Origin: Muricauda sp. SCSIO 64092
GTDB taxonomy: Bacteria > Bacteroidota > Bacteroidia > Flavobacteriales > Flavobacteriaceae
Length of the DNA stretch: 64,000 bases
Reading direction: 5' to 3'
NCBI RefSeq assembly: GCF_023016285.1
Contig: NZ_CP095413.1
Span: forward strand, 2,418,001-2,482,000
Shown one piece after another: positions 1 through 8,111 of this stretch; position 1 is the first letter of the stretch; the number at the start of each line of letters is the position of its first letter. A program made the translations under genes and the position numbers. Under the pieces are notes generated by a model, which saw only the letters and a list, made by a program, of their open reading frames with translations, made no database searches and was not told the DNA's origin.

Positions 1-1557
1 AAATTGAAGCGTTTGGGCTGGACCGTTGAAAGTCCTTCCTTGGTCCTAAATACAGGTTTTGGTACCATGGACGAACTGGTCTATACCTACGACAGTGGCA
101 ACAAGCTCACCAAGGTTTTGGACAATGGGAACGATACCTATGGCTTTACCGACAGCAGTGCGGACAACCAGGACTATTGGTACGATGGCAACGGGAACAT
201 GGTGCGCGACCTCAACAAGGGCATTGGGACGGCCAGTGTGGATGGGATCGGCTACAACCACTTAAACCTACCGGAAGAGGTAAAGTTTGACAACAGCAGT
301 ACTAAAAAGATTATCTATATTTACGATGCCCTGGGAACGAAACTAAAGAAAATGACCAACAACAACGGTTCTTTGACCACGACCGATTATGCGGGCAACT
401 ACGTTTATGAAAACGGGGCGTTGCAATTCTTTAGCCATCCCGAAGGCTATGTAAGCTTAGAGAACAACGGGTATAGATATGTCTACCAGTATAGGGACCA
501 TTTGGGCAACATACGGCTGTCCTATACGGATGATCCGAGTAACCCGGGTACGCCAACGATTATTGAAGAGAACAACTATTACCCCTTTGGATTGGAGCAC
601 CGTGGTTACAACAATGTTGTGAGTGCCAATGCAAACAGTACTGCCGAGAAGTTCAAATACCAAGGTCAGGAACTGGAAGAATCCTTGGGACTGGATTTAT
701 ATGAATTTGAACTGAGGCAATATGACCCTGCAATTGGAAGGTTTACCTCAATTGATCCTGTCACCCACTTTGATTATTCTACTTATTCTGCCTTTGACAA
801 CAATCCTGTATTCTGGGCAGATCCAAGTGGAGCTGATGCTACACAGTTCGTGATGGATTTATTCAACAGATCAGGTAGTGGTGAAACCAAATGGACAAAC
901 AATAATGATGGTACTTTTTCGAGTGATGACGGACAAACAGCAGAAACTCCCAAGCATCAGTTTTATGGTGTAAACATAACAGGTGATGTCATGAATTTGA
1001 GTTTTGACAATGAAAACTTTAATTGGGTTACGGGGTATGGTGAAGATCCCACAGGACTACAAAAAGCTAAGGCCAGCGCATTTTATTCAGCTTTTAAGGG
1101 AATGAGTAAGGTCAAACAATTGAAGCTTTTGAAAAGACTGGGAGTTCCTTTGAAGCTTGCCAAAAAAATTGCAGGACATCCCGTATCGCCTATGGGAGCA
1201 ATTAGTAGCATGACTAAGGCGGAACAAGATGGTCTCAAAGCACTTCCTGTTATCGGGGAAATCGTTGCGATTGCAACTTCAGATTTTGAAAGTGATGGTA
1301 GAGCGATTGACAATATGGTGAAATGGGACAATGTAAGGGATGGTTTTGATAATATGATAAGTACAGAAGTTTTAAATGATGTGATTCTGATTTACTCGAA
1401 TGCGAATTTGTTCAGTGAGACTACAATAAATACAAATGAAACAGAATTATCGGATTCGAGATATCCGCAAAGAGATTATAAATATGTTTATTATGGTACT
1501 CAATATGGTGATACATTGCACATTTTTGGAAGATATGATAACCCTTTAAGAGAATAA
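1..1557 (+). CDS. Rhs/YD-repeat protein, C-terminal part (5' end outside window)
   Basis: The reading frame is open from the first base, so the gene begins upstream. The visible part has degenerate YD-type repeats and then the Rhs-associated core around residues 155-280: a YRDHLGNIRLSY motif, a YYPFGLEH motif, the signature GLDLYEFELRQYDPAIGRF, and the core-ending NNPVFWADPSGAD. Rhs proteins form large shells and usually end in a variable tip that can be a toxin delivered by secretion. The roughly 235 residues after the DPSGAD motif are that variable tip; I do not recognise its fold. The next gene starts 2 bases after the stop, the usual place for a cognate immunity gene. Family call is firm; toxin activity is not shown. 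Confidence 0.9.
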   Translation, partial: KLKRLGWTVESPSLVLNTGFGTMDELVYTYDSGNKLTKVLDNGNDTYGFTDSSADNQDYWYDGNGNMVRDLNKGIGTASVDGIGYNHLNLPEEVKFDNSSTKKIIYIYDALGTKLKKMTNNNGSLTTTDYAGNYVYENGALQFFSHPEGYVSLENNGYRYVYQYRDHLGNIRLSYTDDPSNPGTPTIIEENNYYPFGLEHRGYNNVVSANANSTAEKFKYQGQELEESLGLDLYEFELRQYDPAIGRFTSIDPVTHFDYSTYSAFDNNPVFWADPSGADATQFVMDLFNRSGSGETKWTNNNDGTFSSDDGQTAETPKHQFYGVNITGDVMNLSFDNENFNWVTGYGEDPTGLQKAKASAFYSAFKGMSKVKQLKLLKRLGVPLKLAKKIAGHPVSPMGAISSMTKAEQDGLKALPVIGEIVAIATSDFESDGRAIDNMVKWDNVRDGFDNMISTEVLNDVILIYSNANLFSETTINTNETELSDSRYPQRDYKYVYYGTQYGDTLHIFGRYDNPLRE

Positions 1558-1559
1558 AC

Positions 1560-2276
1560 ATGAAGCTACTAAAAGGAATTGCTTTTATTGCTCTGCTTGC
1601 AATAGGGAGCTGTGATTATCAAAAAGAGGCTTTAAAAGAGGAATATTATCCTAACAAGAATATAAAGCGTAAATACATTCTTAGCAGAGAAGGGCTGGTT
1701 ACAGGTACTGACTCTATATTTCGTATAGATGGGACATTAAGCGAGGTCTCAATATGGAAAGATGGTAGATTGATTGATAGTATTGTGAACTACGATTATG
1801 AAGGTAATATCTCTGCGATAGGGAAAATCCAAGGTGATGAGCTTATTTTTTATCGAAAAAACGGTACAAAAGAAAGCGAGGTCAATTTGTCAGAAGGCTT
1901 GAAAAACGGATTACAGACCTATTACGGAGCAAATGGTCAAGTGGTTGGTTTTAAGGGATTTAAAAATAATATGGAAAATGGCCTTTTAATTCATTTGAAT
2001 GAAAACCACACCCCAAAGTATATTAAACAATTGAATGAAGACGAAGGGAGTCAAATCCTAATGTCACATTATAGTGATGGTTTATTGAAATCCTTTAGGG
2101 TCTATGATAGTTCTGATAATGGTTATAGATTACTGTTTCATCCAAATGGAACCCTTAAACAGATTGGTGAAATTAAAAAAGGTAAGGCAGATGGCTTGAA
2201 ATTCTTTTTTACAGATGAAGGAGAATTAGTTAAGAAGAGCCATTTTAAAAATGGAGATTTGATATCCTCCTTTTAA
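1560..2276 (+). CDS. YwqK/MORN-like repeat lipoprotein, possible Rhs partner
   Basis: A 238-residue protein. It begins with a short hydrophobic signal ending in AIGSC, a lipobox, so it is probably a lipoprotein. The body carries repeated units of the type G-x-x-N-G-x-x-x-x-Y or F with G-L-x-x-F, typical of MORN-like repeats in the family annotated as YwqK antitoxin. It starts 2 bases after the Rhs stop, so the two are almost certainly cotranscribed. Position suggests an immunity or accessory protein for the Rhs tip, but the family name alone does not prove this. Confidence 0.65.
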   Translation: MKLLKGIAFIALLAIGSCDYQKEALKEEYYPNKNIKRKYILSREGLVTGTDSIFRIDGTLSEVSIWKDGRLIDSIVNYDYEGNISAIGKIQGDELIFYRKNGTKESEVNLSEGLKNGLQTYYGANGQVVGFKGFKNNMENGLLIHLNENHTPKYIKQLNEDEGSQILMSHYSDGLLKSFRVYDSSDNGYRLLFHPNGTLKQIGEIKKGKADGLKFFFTDEGELVKKSHFKNGDLISSF

Positions 2277-2290
2277 AAAATCTATAGACA

Positions 2291-2416
2291 ATGGAAGAGA
2301 TAATCAAAACTGTCTTAGAGTTTTTAATCGAATTTTTAAACAGCAACAAAAAGATTGTGATTGTTTTATCCGTGATAATGATTTTAATTTTTATCGCAGT
2401 TTTTTTGTTGAAATGA
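2291..2416 (+). CDS. Small single-pass membrane protein (41 aa)
   Basis: An ATG 14 bases after the previous stop opens a 41-codon frame ending in TGA. The product has an acidic/amphipathic start (MEEIIKTVLEF) and then a run of about 17 hydrophobic residues rich in I, V, L and F, ending in LLK. This is a plausible one-helix membrane peptide cotranscribed with the two genes before it. No family recognised. It is too short to be certain it is translated. Confidence 0.45.
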   Translation: MEEIIKTVLEFLIEFLNSNKKIVIVLSVIMILIFIAVFLLK

Positions 2417-2448
2417 AATAGTAAGTAAAGAGAACTAAGCTTCTAAAA

Positions 2449-2506
2449 CCCCCCCGCTACCGCCAGTCTACCTTTTGGCAGACAGGTCTGCGACTGGTGG
2501 CGGTCA
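2449..2506. repeat. REP-like imperfect palindrome upstream of the RAYT gene
   Basis: Imperfect inverted repeat beginning CCCCCCGCTACCGCCAGTCT and ending GACTGGTGGCGG. A related copy in opposite orientation lies just after the transposase gene (3131-3164), so the two bracket the gene. REP-associated tyrosine transposases are known to be flanked by such palindromes. Confidence 0.7.
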
Positions 2507-2567
2507 TGAGTAAGTAAAACCAACAAAAGGCGCAGTGCCTATATCATAACTTTTGCACCTTTAAAGG

Positions 2568-3128
2568 ATGGGTAGAAACTACAAATTCCATAATGTTACA
2601 GCACCCTACTTTGTATCATTTGCAACGGTATATTGGTTGGATGTTTTTGTGCGACAACAGTATTTTGAGGTTTTGGTGACCAGTGTGGACCATTGCAGAA
2701 AGGAGAAGGGGCTGGAACTGTACGCTTACTGTTTTATGCCAAGCCACATTCATTTTATATTTCGTTCCACAAAAGGAGACCCTGGCGGTCTTCTTCGGGA
2801 TTTTAAAAAGCATACGGCAAAGAACATGGTCAAGGCCATAGCGGAACACCCACGGGAAAGCCGGAAGGAATGGTTGTTATGGATGTTAGAAAAAGCAGGT
2901 AGCAAGGAGGGCAATGTTTCCAAACATCAATTTTGGCAGCACCACAATAAGCCGATCGAGTTATGGAGTACGGCGGTAATCAAACAAAAAATCGATTATA
3001 TCCATGGTAATCCTGTGGAATCCGGATTTGTGCTACACCCAGAAGAATGGAAATACAGTAGCGCCAAGAACTTTTCGGACGACCATACCGTTATGCAAAT
3101 TGACGAGATTGGTTTTCTTGATGGGTAA
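2568..3128 (+). CDS. REP-associated tyrosine transposase (RAYT, IS200-like Y1 family)
   Basis: A 186-residue Y1-transposase-like protein. The HUH metal-binding motif is seen as PSHIHFIF around residue 65, preceded by the typical LYAYCFMPSH segment. The catalytic Tyr is expected in the C-terminal segment YIHGNPVESGFV, where IDYIHGNP is characteristic of the RAYT branch. Members process REP palindromes as single-stranded DNA and are often domesticated single-copy genes. It is bracketed by inverted REP-like palindromes and sits between two Rhs-derived gene fragments, so it may have inserted there. Apparently intact. Confidence 0.88.
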   Translation: MGRNYKFHNVTAPYFVSFATVYWLDVFVRQQYFEVLVTSVDHCRKEKGLELYAYCFMPSHIHFIFRSTKGDPGGLLRDFKKHTAKNMVKAIAEHPRESRKEWLLWMLEKAGSKEGNVSKHQFWQHHNKPIELWSTAVIKQKIDYIHGNPVESGFVLHPEEWKYSSAKNFSDDHTVMQIDEIGFLDG

Positions 3129-3130
3129 TA

Positions 3131-3164
3131 CCACCAGTCACAGACTGGCGGTAGCGGGGGAAAA
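3131..3164. repeat. REP-like palindrome downstream of the RAYT gene
   Basis: The segment CCACCAGTCACAGACTGGCG continuing into GTAGCGGGGG is the reverse complement of the outer part of the palindrome at 2449-2506, giving an inverted pair around the transposase gene. Confidence 0.65.
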
Positions 3165-3331
3165 GCTCAAATGATGCTTTTAAAGCATTTAATAAAGCTA
3201 AAGAAGCTCAATCAACCACAAAGGCTTTAAACAATACTGTAGGTAAAGTTAGTGCAGGTACAGTTGAAGAAACTACTAAAGCTACTACAGGAGTTGTTGA
3301 AGGCGTCGTGGAGGATAAAGTAAAACAATAA
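3164..3331 (+). pseudogene. Orphan Rhs C-terminal tip fragment
   Basis: An open frame without its own start runs directly out of the REP-like palindrome to a TAA. The product is rich in K, A, T, E and V (for example DAFKAFNKAKEAQ, then KATTGVVEGVVEDKVKQ) and resembles the end of an Rhs or polymorphic-toxin tip. The next gene begins at the base after the stop. This fits an orphan Rhs tip-immunity cassette whose 5' part is lost or displaced. The resemblance is by composition and context only. Confidence 0.45.
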
Positions 3332-3667
3332 ATGAGTTTTAAAAACAACAAATCATTTTTATTGCTACTACTAGTTTTAGTAGCTACACTTGCTTATGGC
3401 ATATATTCTAGCATTAATAGTTCAAATGCTATAGAGAAGGAATCTGTAATGTCTAAATGTGTAATAACATCAAAATATAGTGTAATTAGTAGAGGCTATT
3501 ATGTTAATTATGAGTTTTACGTTAATGGGAATAAATACGAAGGAACCCAAAAATTGAAGAAGAAAGATTTAGATATAGTCGAAGGGGACGAATTTGTAGT
3601 TGAATATGCCAAAAGTAATCCCAGTTACAATAAAATATATTTGGATAAAAAAATAACGGATGAATAG
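3332..3667 (+). CDS. Small membrane-anchored hypothetical protein, possible immunity protein
   Basis: A 111-residue protein with one N-terminal membrane segment (FLLLLLVLVATLAYGIY) followed by a soluble domain rich in beta-type residues, including a G-x-x-Y-E-G stretch and GDEFVVEY. The layout resembles small DUF3592-like proteins, but I cannot assign a family. It starts immediately after the stop of the orphan Rhs tip and overlaps the next gene by 8 bases, so it belongs to a compact tip-immunity type cluster. Confidence 0.6.
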   Translation: MSFKNNKSFLLLLLVLVATLAYGIYSSINSSNAIEKESVMSKCVITSKYSVISRGYYVNYEFYVNGNKYEGTQKLKKKDLDIVEGDEFVVEYAKSNPSYNKIYLDKKITDE

Positions 3668-4295
3668 AAGTTTAATTATTGCTGTATGTATCTTAACAAC
3701 CAGTACTTTAATAGGGCAAGAGTTTGAGGGTAAAATAATTTATAAGAATACTTACGAGAGCAATACCAAAGGAGTTAGTGATAATCAACTGAATTCATTA
3801 ATGGGTACCATTCAAGAATATGTTATAAAAGGAGGTAACTATAAATCTTCAGTTAATGGTAGTTTTAATCAATATCAATTGTACCGCTCTGAAGAAAATA
3901 GGATTTATAATAAATTCTCAAATGCAGAAGCTTTATTTTGGAGTGACGCCAGCATAGAAGGGGAAAAAATATTGTCTATAGATGTTAAGGAAGACCAAGA
4001 AACAATACTAGGTGTTTCTTGTGATAAGCTGATAATGAAAACAACCAAAGGAAGCTATATTTATTTTTATAGTAGTAAATACCCTATAAACCCAACATTG
4101 TTTAGGGAGCATATTTTTGGTAACTGGTATGAATTCGTAAAAAGGGCCAAATCAGTTCCGCTTAAAATTATAATGAATACTCTTGAATTTAAGTCTATTA
4201 GCGTTGCTATTAAATTAGAGAGTTTAGAAGTGGATAGCTCCTTTTTTGACATACCAGAATTACCACTAAAACCAATTAGTGAATTAAGAAATTAA
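3660..4295 (+). CDS. Secreted hypothetical protein, GLPGLI/DUF4412-like
   Basis: A 211-residue protein with a signal peptide (hydrophobic segment ending in STLIGQ) and then EFEGKIIYKN, a start typical of small Bacteroidota periplasmic proteins that fold as a beta-sandwich cradle (GLPGLI or DUF4412 type). The middle contains an ILGVSCDKLIMKT segment as in those families. It overlaps the preceding gene by 8 bases and is therefore translationally linked. Function unknown; it could be an accessory of the orphan Rhs cluster. Confidence 0.55.
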   Translation: MNRSLIIAVCILTTSTLIGQEFEGKIIYKNTYESNTKGVSDNQLNSLMGTIQEYVIKGGNYKSSVNGSFNQYQLYRSEENRIYNKFSNAEALFWSDASIEGEKILSIDVKEDQETILGVSCDKLIMKTTKGSYIYFYSSKYPINPTLFREHIFGNWYEFVKRAKSVPLKIIMNTLEFKSISVAIKLESLEVDSSFFDIPELPLKPISELRN

Positions 4296-4300
4296 GATAA

Positions 4301-4520
4301 CCTACCGCTCCGCAGTACCCGCCAAAGTGAACAGGGTTGAACTGCTGCGGCATTATCCCCCTGATGCGCGATCAACGAAGCGCATCGCGTTCCAAATAAA
4401 ATTTAGTTTAAAAAGGAACCAAATCCGTAGCACCCGCCATAGACAGACAGGTTTGTAAGCTGCGGTATGATTGTTTTAAAAGTTTTGATAATAAAGCGAA
4501 GCAGCTAAGCTACTTCGCAG
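4301..4520. repeat. Intergenic palindromic repeat, copy 1
   Basis: This non-coding gap holds a unit beginning CCGCTCCGCAGTACC and closing AACTGCTGCGG (an imperfect palindrome), followed by a second hairpin GATGCGCGATCAACGAAGCGCATC. The same family recurs near 5300, 5840-6130, 11262-11440 and 12060-12260, always in gaps around small orphan genes or ORF6N genes. Confidence 0.7.
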
Positions 4521-4547
4521 CGGCTGAATTTAAATACATGAAAAAAA

Positions 4548-5294
4548 ATGGGAGTGGCAATATTTATTATATGCTTAATTATTTTTTTTATAGGATTATT
4601 CATTAAAAATGAAATGTTACCGATTGATTATACACCCACATCATATGAATCGGAAATGATAGAATATTTCAAAGAAGTGGCTTTAAAATCAGAATTTGAT
4701 GAAAACATCGGTAGAATAATCAAATGGAAGAAACCTATGATTTTATTTGTTTCTAAAGATGACGAATATAAAAAACAAACAGAAGCAATAAAGAAGAGTA
4801 TAAACAAAATTAATGAACTTGTAACGGATGGTTTTAAAATTGAATTGACTGAAGATGTTTCGAATAGCAATGCCATTCTTTTTTTATGCGAAAAACGAAA
4901 AGTTGAGAAATTAGCTCCTGATTTTTATAAATCTTTTACCGATGACATTGACATAGATATATCAGGCTTCGCTTATATTGAATTTAATTGGAGTAATTAC
5001 AATATCAGAAAAGCATTTATTTATGTCGATCCCAAGGAACCAATAGATGTGCAAGAATCTACAGTATTGGAAGAAATAACACAAAGCATAGGATTGCCAA
5101 ATGACCCTGAAAGTCATACCAATAGTATTTTTTACGAGCATAAATCTGAGGAGAACATTAACATCAAAGAATATTCAAAAATGGACTCGGATATTATAAG
5201 ATTATTATATCATCCAAAAATGAAACCTGGGCTAAATAGCCGTCAATGTGAAAAAGTTATAAAGAAGATTTTACAAAAAGAAGCAAAAAAATAG
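4548..5294 (+). CDS. DUF2927-like membrane-anchored protein
   Basis: A 248-residue protein with one N-terminal transmembrane helix, then a soluble domain. Around residues 165-195 it has VLEEITQSIGLPNDP followed by NSIFYE, which matches the core of DUF2927, a family that looks like inactivated or atypical zincin metalloproteases (EE in place of HE). The gene is isolated, with intergenic repeats on both sides, so it is probably another displaced Rhs-associated cargo gene. The family assignment is by motif memory; the activity is unknown. Confidence 0.65.
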   Translation: MGVAIFIICLIIFFIGLFIKNEMLPIDYTPTSYESEMIEYFKEVALKSEFDENIGRIIKWKKPMILFVSKDDEYKKQTEAIKKSINKINELVTDGFKIELTEDVSNSNAILFLCEKRKVEKLAPDFYKSFTDDIDIDISGFAYIEFNWSNYNIRKAFIYVDPKEPIDVQESTVLEEITQSIGLPNDPESHTNSIFYEHKSEENINIKEYSKMDSDIIRLLYHPKMKPGLNSRQCEKVIKKILQKEAKK

Positions 5295-5412
5295 CGTTAT
5301 ACCCGCTCCGAAGTATCCACTAAAGACAGACAGGTTTGTATTGTTACGGAACAATGGTTTCAAAAGTTTTGATATGGATGGAGCAAAGCGGTTGAGCTTC
5401 TTTGCGGCAGGT
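5293..5412. repeat. Intergenic palindromic repeat, copy 2 (shortened)
   Basis: A diverged copy of the 4301 repeat. It starts CCCGCTCCGAAGTATCCACT, then has the GACAGACAGG and TTTCAAAAGTTTTGATA segments shared with other copies, and ends near the next start codon. Confidence 0.6.
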
Positions 5413-5435
5413 AAAACCTACCTATTTATTAAAGT

Positions 5436-5831
5436 ATGAAAATAAACTGGCTCAATGCCCTATTTCTAGCAGGGGTAAGTTTAATGGTAGTTGTTTCTTG
5501 TATTTTAATTCTAGATACATTTGAAAAGAAAGACATTACCGAACGAAATCAAGAGGTTTTTGCTAAAATTATAGAAGCTCCAAGCTCTTGTAAAAACTTG
5601 GGACGAAGACCCCCTTACAGTAAAATAGAATACAACAATCAAATATTCATTAAAAAGACAGGAAATCAGTTTTGTCATCTTGTCTCAAAAAAAGAAAGTG
5701 TTAGGATGCTAACCAATGAAGAGGGGGACAAATTATTGTTTCCCAATGAATACGATTCTACGGAGTTTGTTTATGCCTCACTTTTATTACTTATAGCCGT
5801 TGTAATTACTATAAGAAAGTTTTGGTTATAA
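5436..5831 (+). CDS. Two-helix membrane protein, hypothetical
   Basis: A 131-residue protein with a hydrophobic helix near each end (residues about 7-27 and 108-128) and a soluble loop of about 80 residues between them containing two Cys. The arrangement resembles small DUF3592-like membrane proteins. No family assigned with confidence. It is flanked by the intergenic repeat family and looks like another orphan immunity-type gene. Confidence 0.5.
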   Translation: MKINWLNALFLAGVSLMVVVSCILILDTFEKKDITERNQEVFAKIIEAPSSCKNLGRRPPYSKIEYNNQIFIKKTGNQFCHLVSKKESVRMLTNEEGDKLLFPNEYDSTEFVYASLLLLIAVVITIRKFWL

Positions 5832-5832
5832 G

Positions 5833-6130
5833 ATTTCCGCTCCGAAGTACCCACTAAAGGCGGACAGGGTTGAACTGTTGCCGCATTTCTCCCCTGGTGC
5901 GCAATAACGAAGCGCATCGCGTTCCAAAATGATTTTCCACTTATCGTCCAATCCATCCGCTTATGCAATTTGCCCCGGCTCCCGGACAAGTTTTACCTAT
6001 TTTGGAGCATAACGATAAACCCGCCCCGCGGTATCGGCCAAAGGTGGACAGGGTTGTACGGCTGCGATATAACGGTTTCAAAAGTTTTGATACCAAGGCA
6101 AAGCAGTCAAGCGACTTCGCAGCTAGTAGC
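5833..6130. repeat. Intergenic palindromic repeat, copy 3 (long form)
   Basis: Contains the CCGCTCCGAAGTACCCACTA unit, the hairpin GCGCAATAACGAAGCGCATC, and a longer module from about 5940 that includes TTATCGTCCAATC, CCCCGGCTCCCGGACAAG and TTTACCTATTTTGGAGCATA. The long module is nearly identical to the copies at 11262-11440 and 12060-12260. Confidence 0.75.
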
Positions 6131-6608
6131 GACTGCGGAAAAGGGAAACCTACCCTTAAGGGTATTAAACGTAAGACTATGGAAGAAGCCCAAAATACAC
6201 CAATCCCTGCAACAATTTTCAGACGGAAAATTGATGACAACGGACTTAAGTGAATGTATGGACAGGAGGTTCCGCAAAATAATTGAGAAATTGAAAAATG
6301 AAAAAAACAAAAATGATGTTGACAAAATCCCTTAGTATTTCCCAACCGACTTCAATAAACCCTGTTCCGTAAAAGTTGCTGTCCAATGATAAGAACATGA
6401 ACCTATCAAGCACTATCCCTACCAATACTACGCCGACATTGGTAGCGTAAAACCAGAGGATTTCCCAAACGTATAAAATTCCCTTTGCAAATTGACAGCT
6501 TAGATTTCCTAAACCTGTTACATCGGTGTGACACTTTAAATAATTTGTAAGAATATTCCTATGTTTATACCTTTTAACTTTTTATTAACGTTTAACACTT
6601 ATTTTTTT
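6131..6608. other. Non-coding stretch upstream of the subtilase gene
   Basis: After the repeat I see only short frames, one of which (about 6150-6335) reads through lysine- and asparagine-rich codons with no recognisable start and is probably debris. The final 120 bases are AT-rich and must carry the promoter of the subtilase gene; I could not fix a convincing -33/-7 pair. Confidence 0.4.
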
Positions 6609-7997
6609 ATGAGAAAATTTTTTTTAACAACAATGGTTATTTGTTTCACTATGGTTTCTTGTTCCAGAGATGGGAACGAAGAAATTGTCCCCCTTAATTC
6701 AGAAATACCTACTGATGCAAATTTGGTCAATCCTAATCAACAAGAAAAAACGGCCATTCCAATTCCAGGTCAATACATGGTTACACTTAAGGATGGAACT
6801 TTTGAAACGGTCAACACTTTAAAAGGAAAGATAAATAGCTTATCCAAGCTGGCAAAAGGAGATCAAAAGGCAGCTTATAAAGGAGTATCCGATCTGGTTT
6901 TGCAAACCTTAAAAGACCCTGAAATATTTGATTTTGGAATAGATAACACAAAAATTACAAAGGCATTTAGTTTTGCTTTAAATGGATTTATGGCAAAAGG
7001 ACTGACAGATCAGGAGGCAGCCCTACTTGAAAATGATCCAAGAGTGGATTTTGTAGAACAAGATTATGAAGCTACGAACCTAATTGACTATACAGTTTCA
7101 ACAGCTACCGCCAATACAGCCACGTTGACCCAAAGTACACCTTGGGGTATAACCAGGGTTGGAGGTGCCATAGATGCTTCCAGTAATACCAATGCTGTTT
7201 GGGTAATAGATACGGGTATTGATTTGGATCACCAGGATTTAAATGTGGATACTTCAAGAAGTGTAACTTATGTCACTACGGAAAGTGGTGCAAATGACTT
7301 AGGGGGGCATGGGACCCACTGTGCCGGTACCATTGCTGCCAAAGATAATGGCATAGGGGTCGTGGGTGTTGCTGCCGGCGCCAGTGTTGTTGCCGTGAAA
7401 GTATTGGATAAAGATGGTGGAGCAAGTTCTTTTGGTTGGATAACAAGCGGAATTGATTATGTTACTGCAAATGCCTCAGCCGGTGATGTAGCTAACTTAA
7501 GTTTAGGATTTACAAATGTAAGGGCATGGGATAGGGCTACCAGAAGATTGGCCAATTCAGGTGTAAAAGTGGCCGTGGCTGCAGGTAATGACTATGATGA
7601 TTGTTCAAATCAAAGCCCAGCACGTGTAAACCATAGTAATGTTTATACCGTTTCTTCAATTGCCGATGGAGATTATTGGTCCCGGTTCTCCAACTATGGT
7701 TCTCCTGTGGATTATGCTGCTCCTGGCAGTGATGTCCTGTCTACGACTCCAGATGACAATTATGAATACTATAGTGGTACGTCCATGGCCACTCCTCATG
7801 TTGCAGGTATATTGCTGTTGGGAAATGTGGTTGCTGATGGGGTCCCATCCGGAGCGTATTGGGAAGTAGCCTACTACCCTGAACTAGGGGGTTATTGGTG
7901 GACGGGAGCCTATTCTCCCACTAATATTTATACGTATTCACTTTATAGATATGATGTAGACGGAAATGATGATCCCATAGCTACACATGGTCAATAA
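6609..7997 (+). CDS. Subtilisin-like serine protease (S8), lipoprotein
   Basis: From the ATG at 6609 the product is 462 residues. This start is preferred because it puts the lipoprotein signal at the N-terminus (MRKFFLTTMVICFTMVSC), whereas the upstream ATG would bury it. An I9-type propeptide follows (GQYMVTLKDG to VDFVEQDYEA). The catalytic triad is visible: Asp in VWVIDTGIDLDHQD, His in GGHGTHCAGT, Ser in SGTSMATPHVAG, plus the oxyanion Asn in AAGND. The short tail after the catalytic Ser is unusual in sequence and ends DDPIATHGQ. Probably an extracytoplasmic protease. A terminator follows. Confidence 0.93.
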   Translation: MRKFFLTTMVICFTMVSCSRDGNEEIVPLNSEIPTDANLVNPNQQEKTAIPIPGQYMVTLKDGTFETVNTLKGKINSLSKLAKGDQKAAYKGVSDLVLQTLKDPEIFDFGIDNTKITKAFSFALNGFMAKGLTDQEAALLENDPRVDFVEQDYEATNLIDYTVSTATANTATLTQSTPWGITRVGGAIDASSNTNAVWVIDTGIDLDHQDLNVDTSRSVTYVTTESGANDLGGHGTHCAGTIAAKDNGIGVVGVAAGASVVAVKVLDKDGGASSFGWITSGIDYVTANASAGDVANLSLGFTNVRAWDRATRRLANSGVKVAVAAGNDYDDCSNQSPARVNHSNVYTVSSIADGDYWSRFSNYGSPVDYAAPGSDVLSTTPDDNYEYYSGTSMATPHVAGILLLGNVVADGVPSGAYWEVAYYPELGGYWWTGAYSPTNIYTYSLYRYDVDGNDDPIATHGQ

Positions 7998-8020
7998 TAA
8001 TTGATGATGCCCAAAGTAAA

Positions 8021-8048
8021 GGGCTGTCTGAAAAGGCAGCCTTTTTTC
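8021..8048 (+). terminator. Rho-independent terminator of the subtilase gene
   Basis: An 8-bp stem GGCTGTCT / AGGCAGCC with a GAAA-containing loop, followed by a run of six T. Confidence 0.9.
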
Positions 8049-8111
8049 TTTTTTTCATCTTCGTTTATTCCCCCTCTTGTAGTGCCTTCAGTAATTTGAT
8101 TTAGAAATAGT

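Noticed and set aside
5963..6345. Overlapping frames of 96-134 codons in the repeat region
   Set aside because: They translate the intergenic repeat in several frames, as expected for non-coding sequence.
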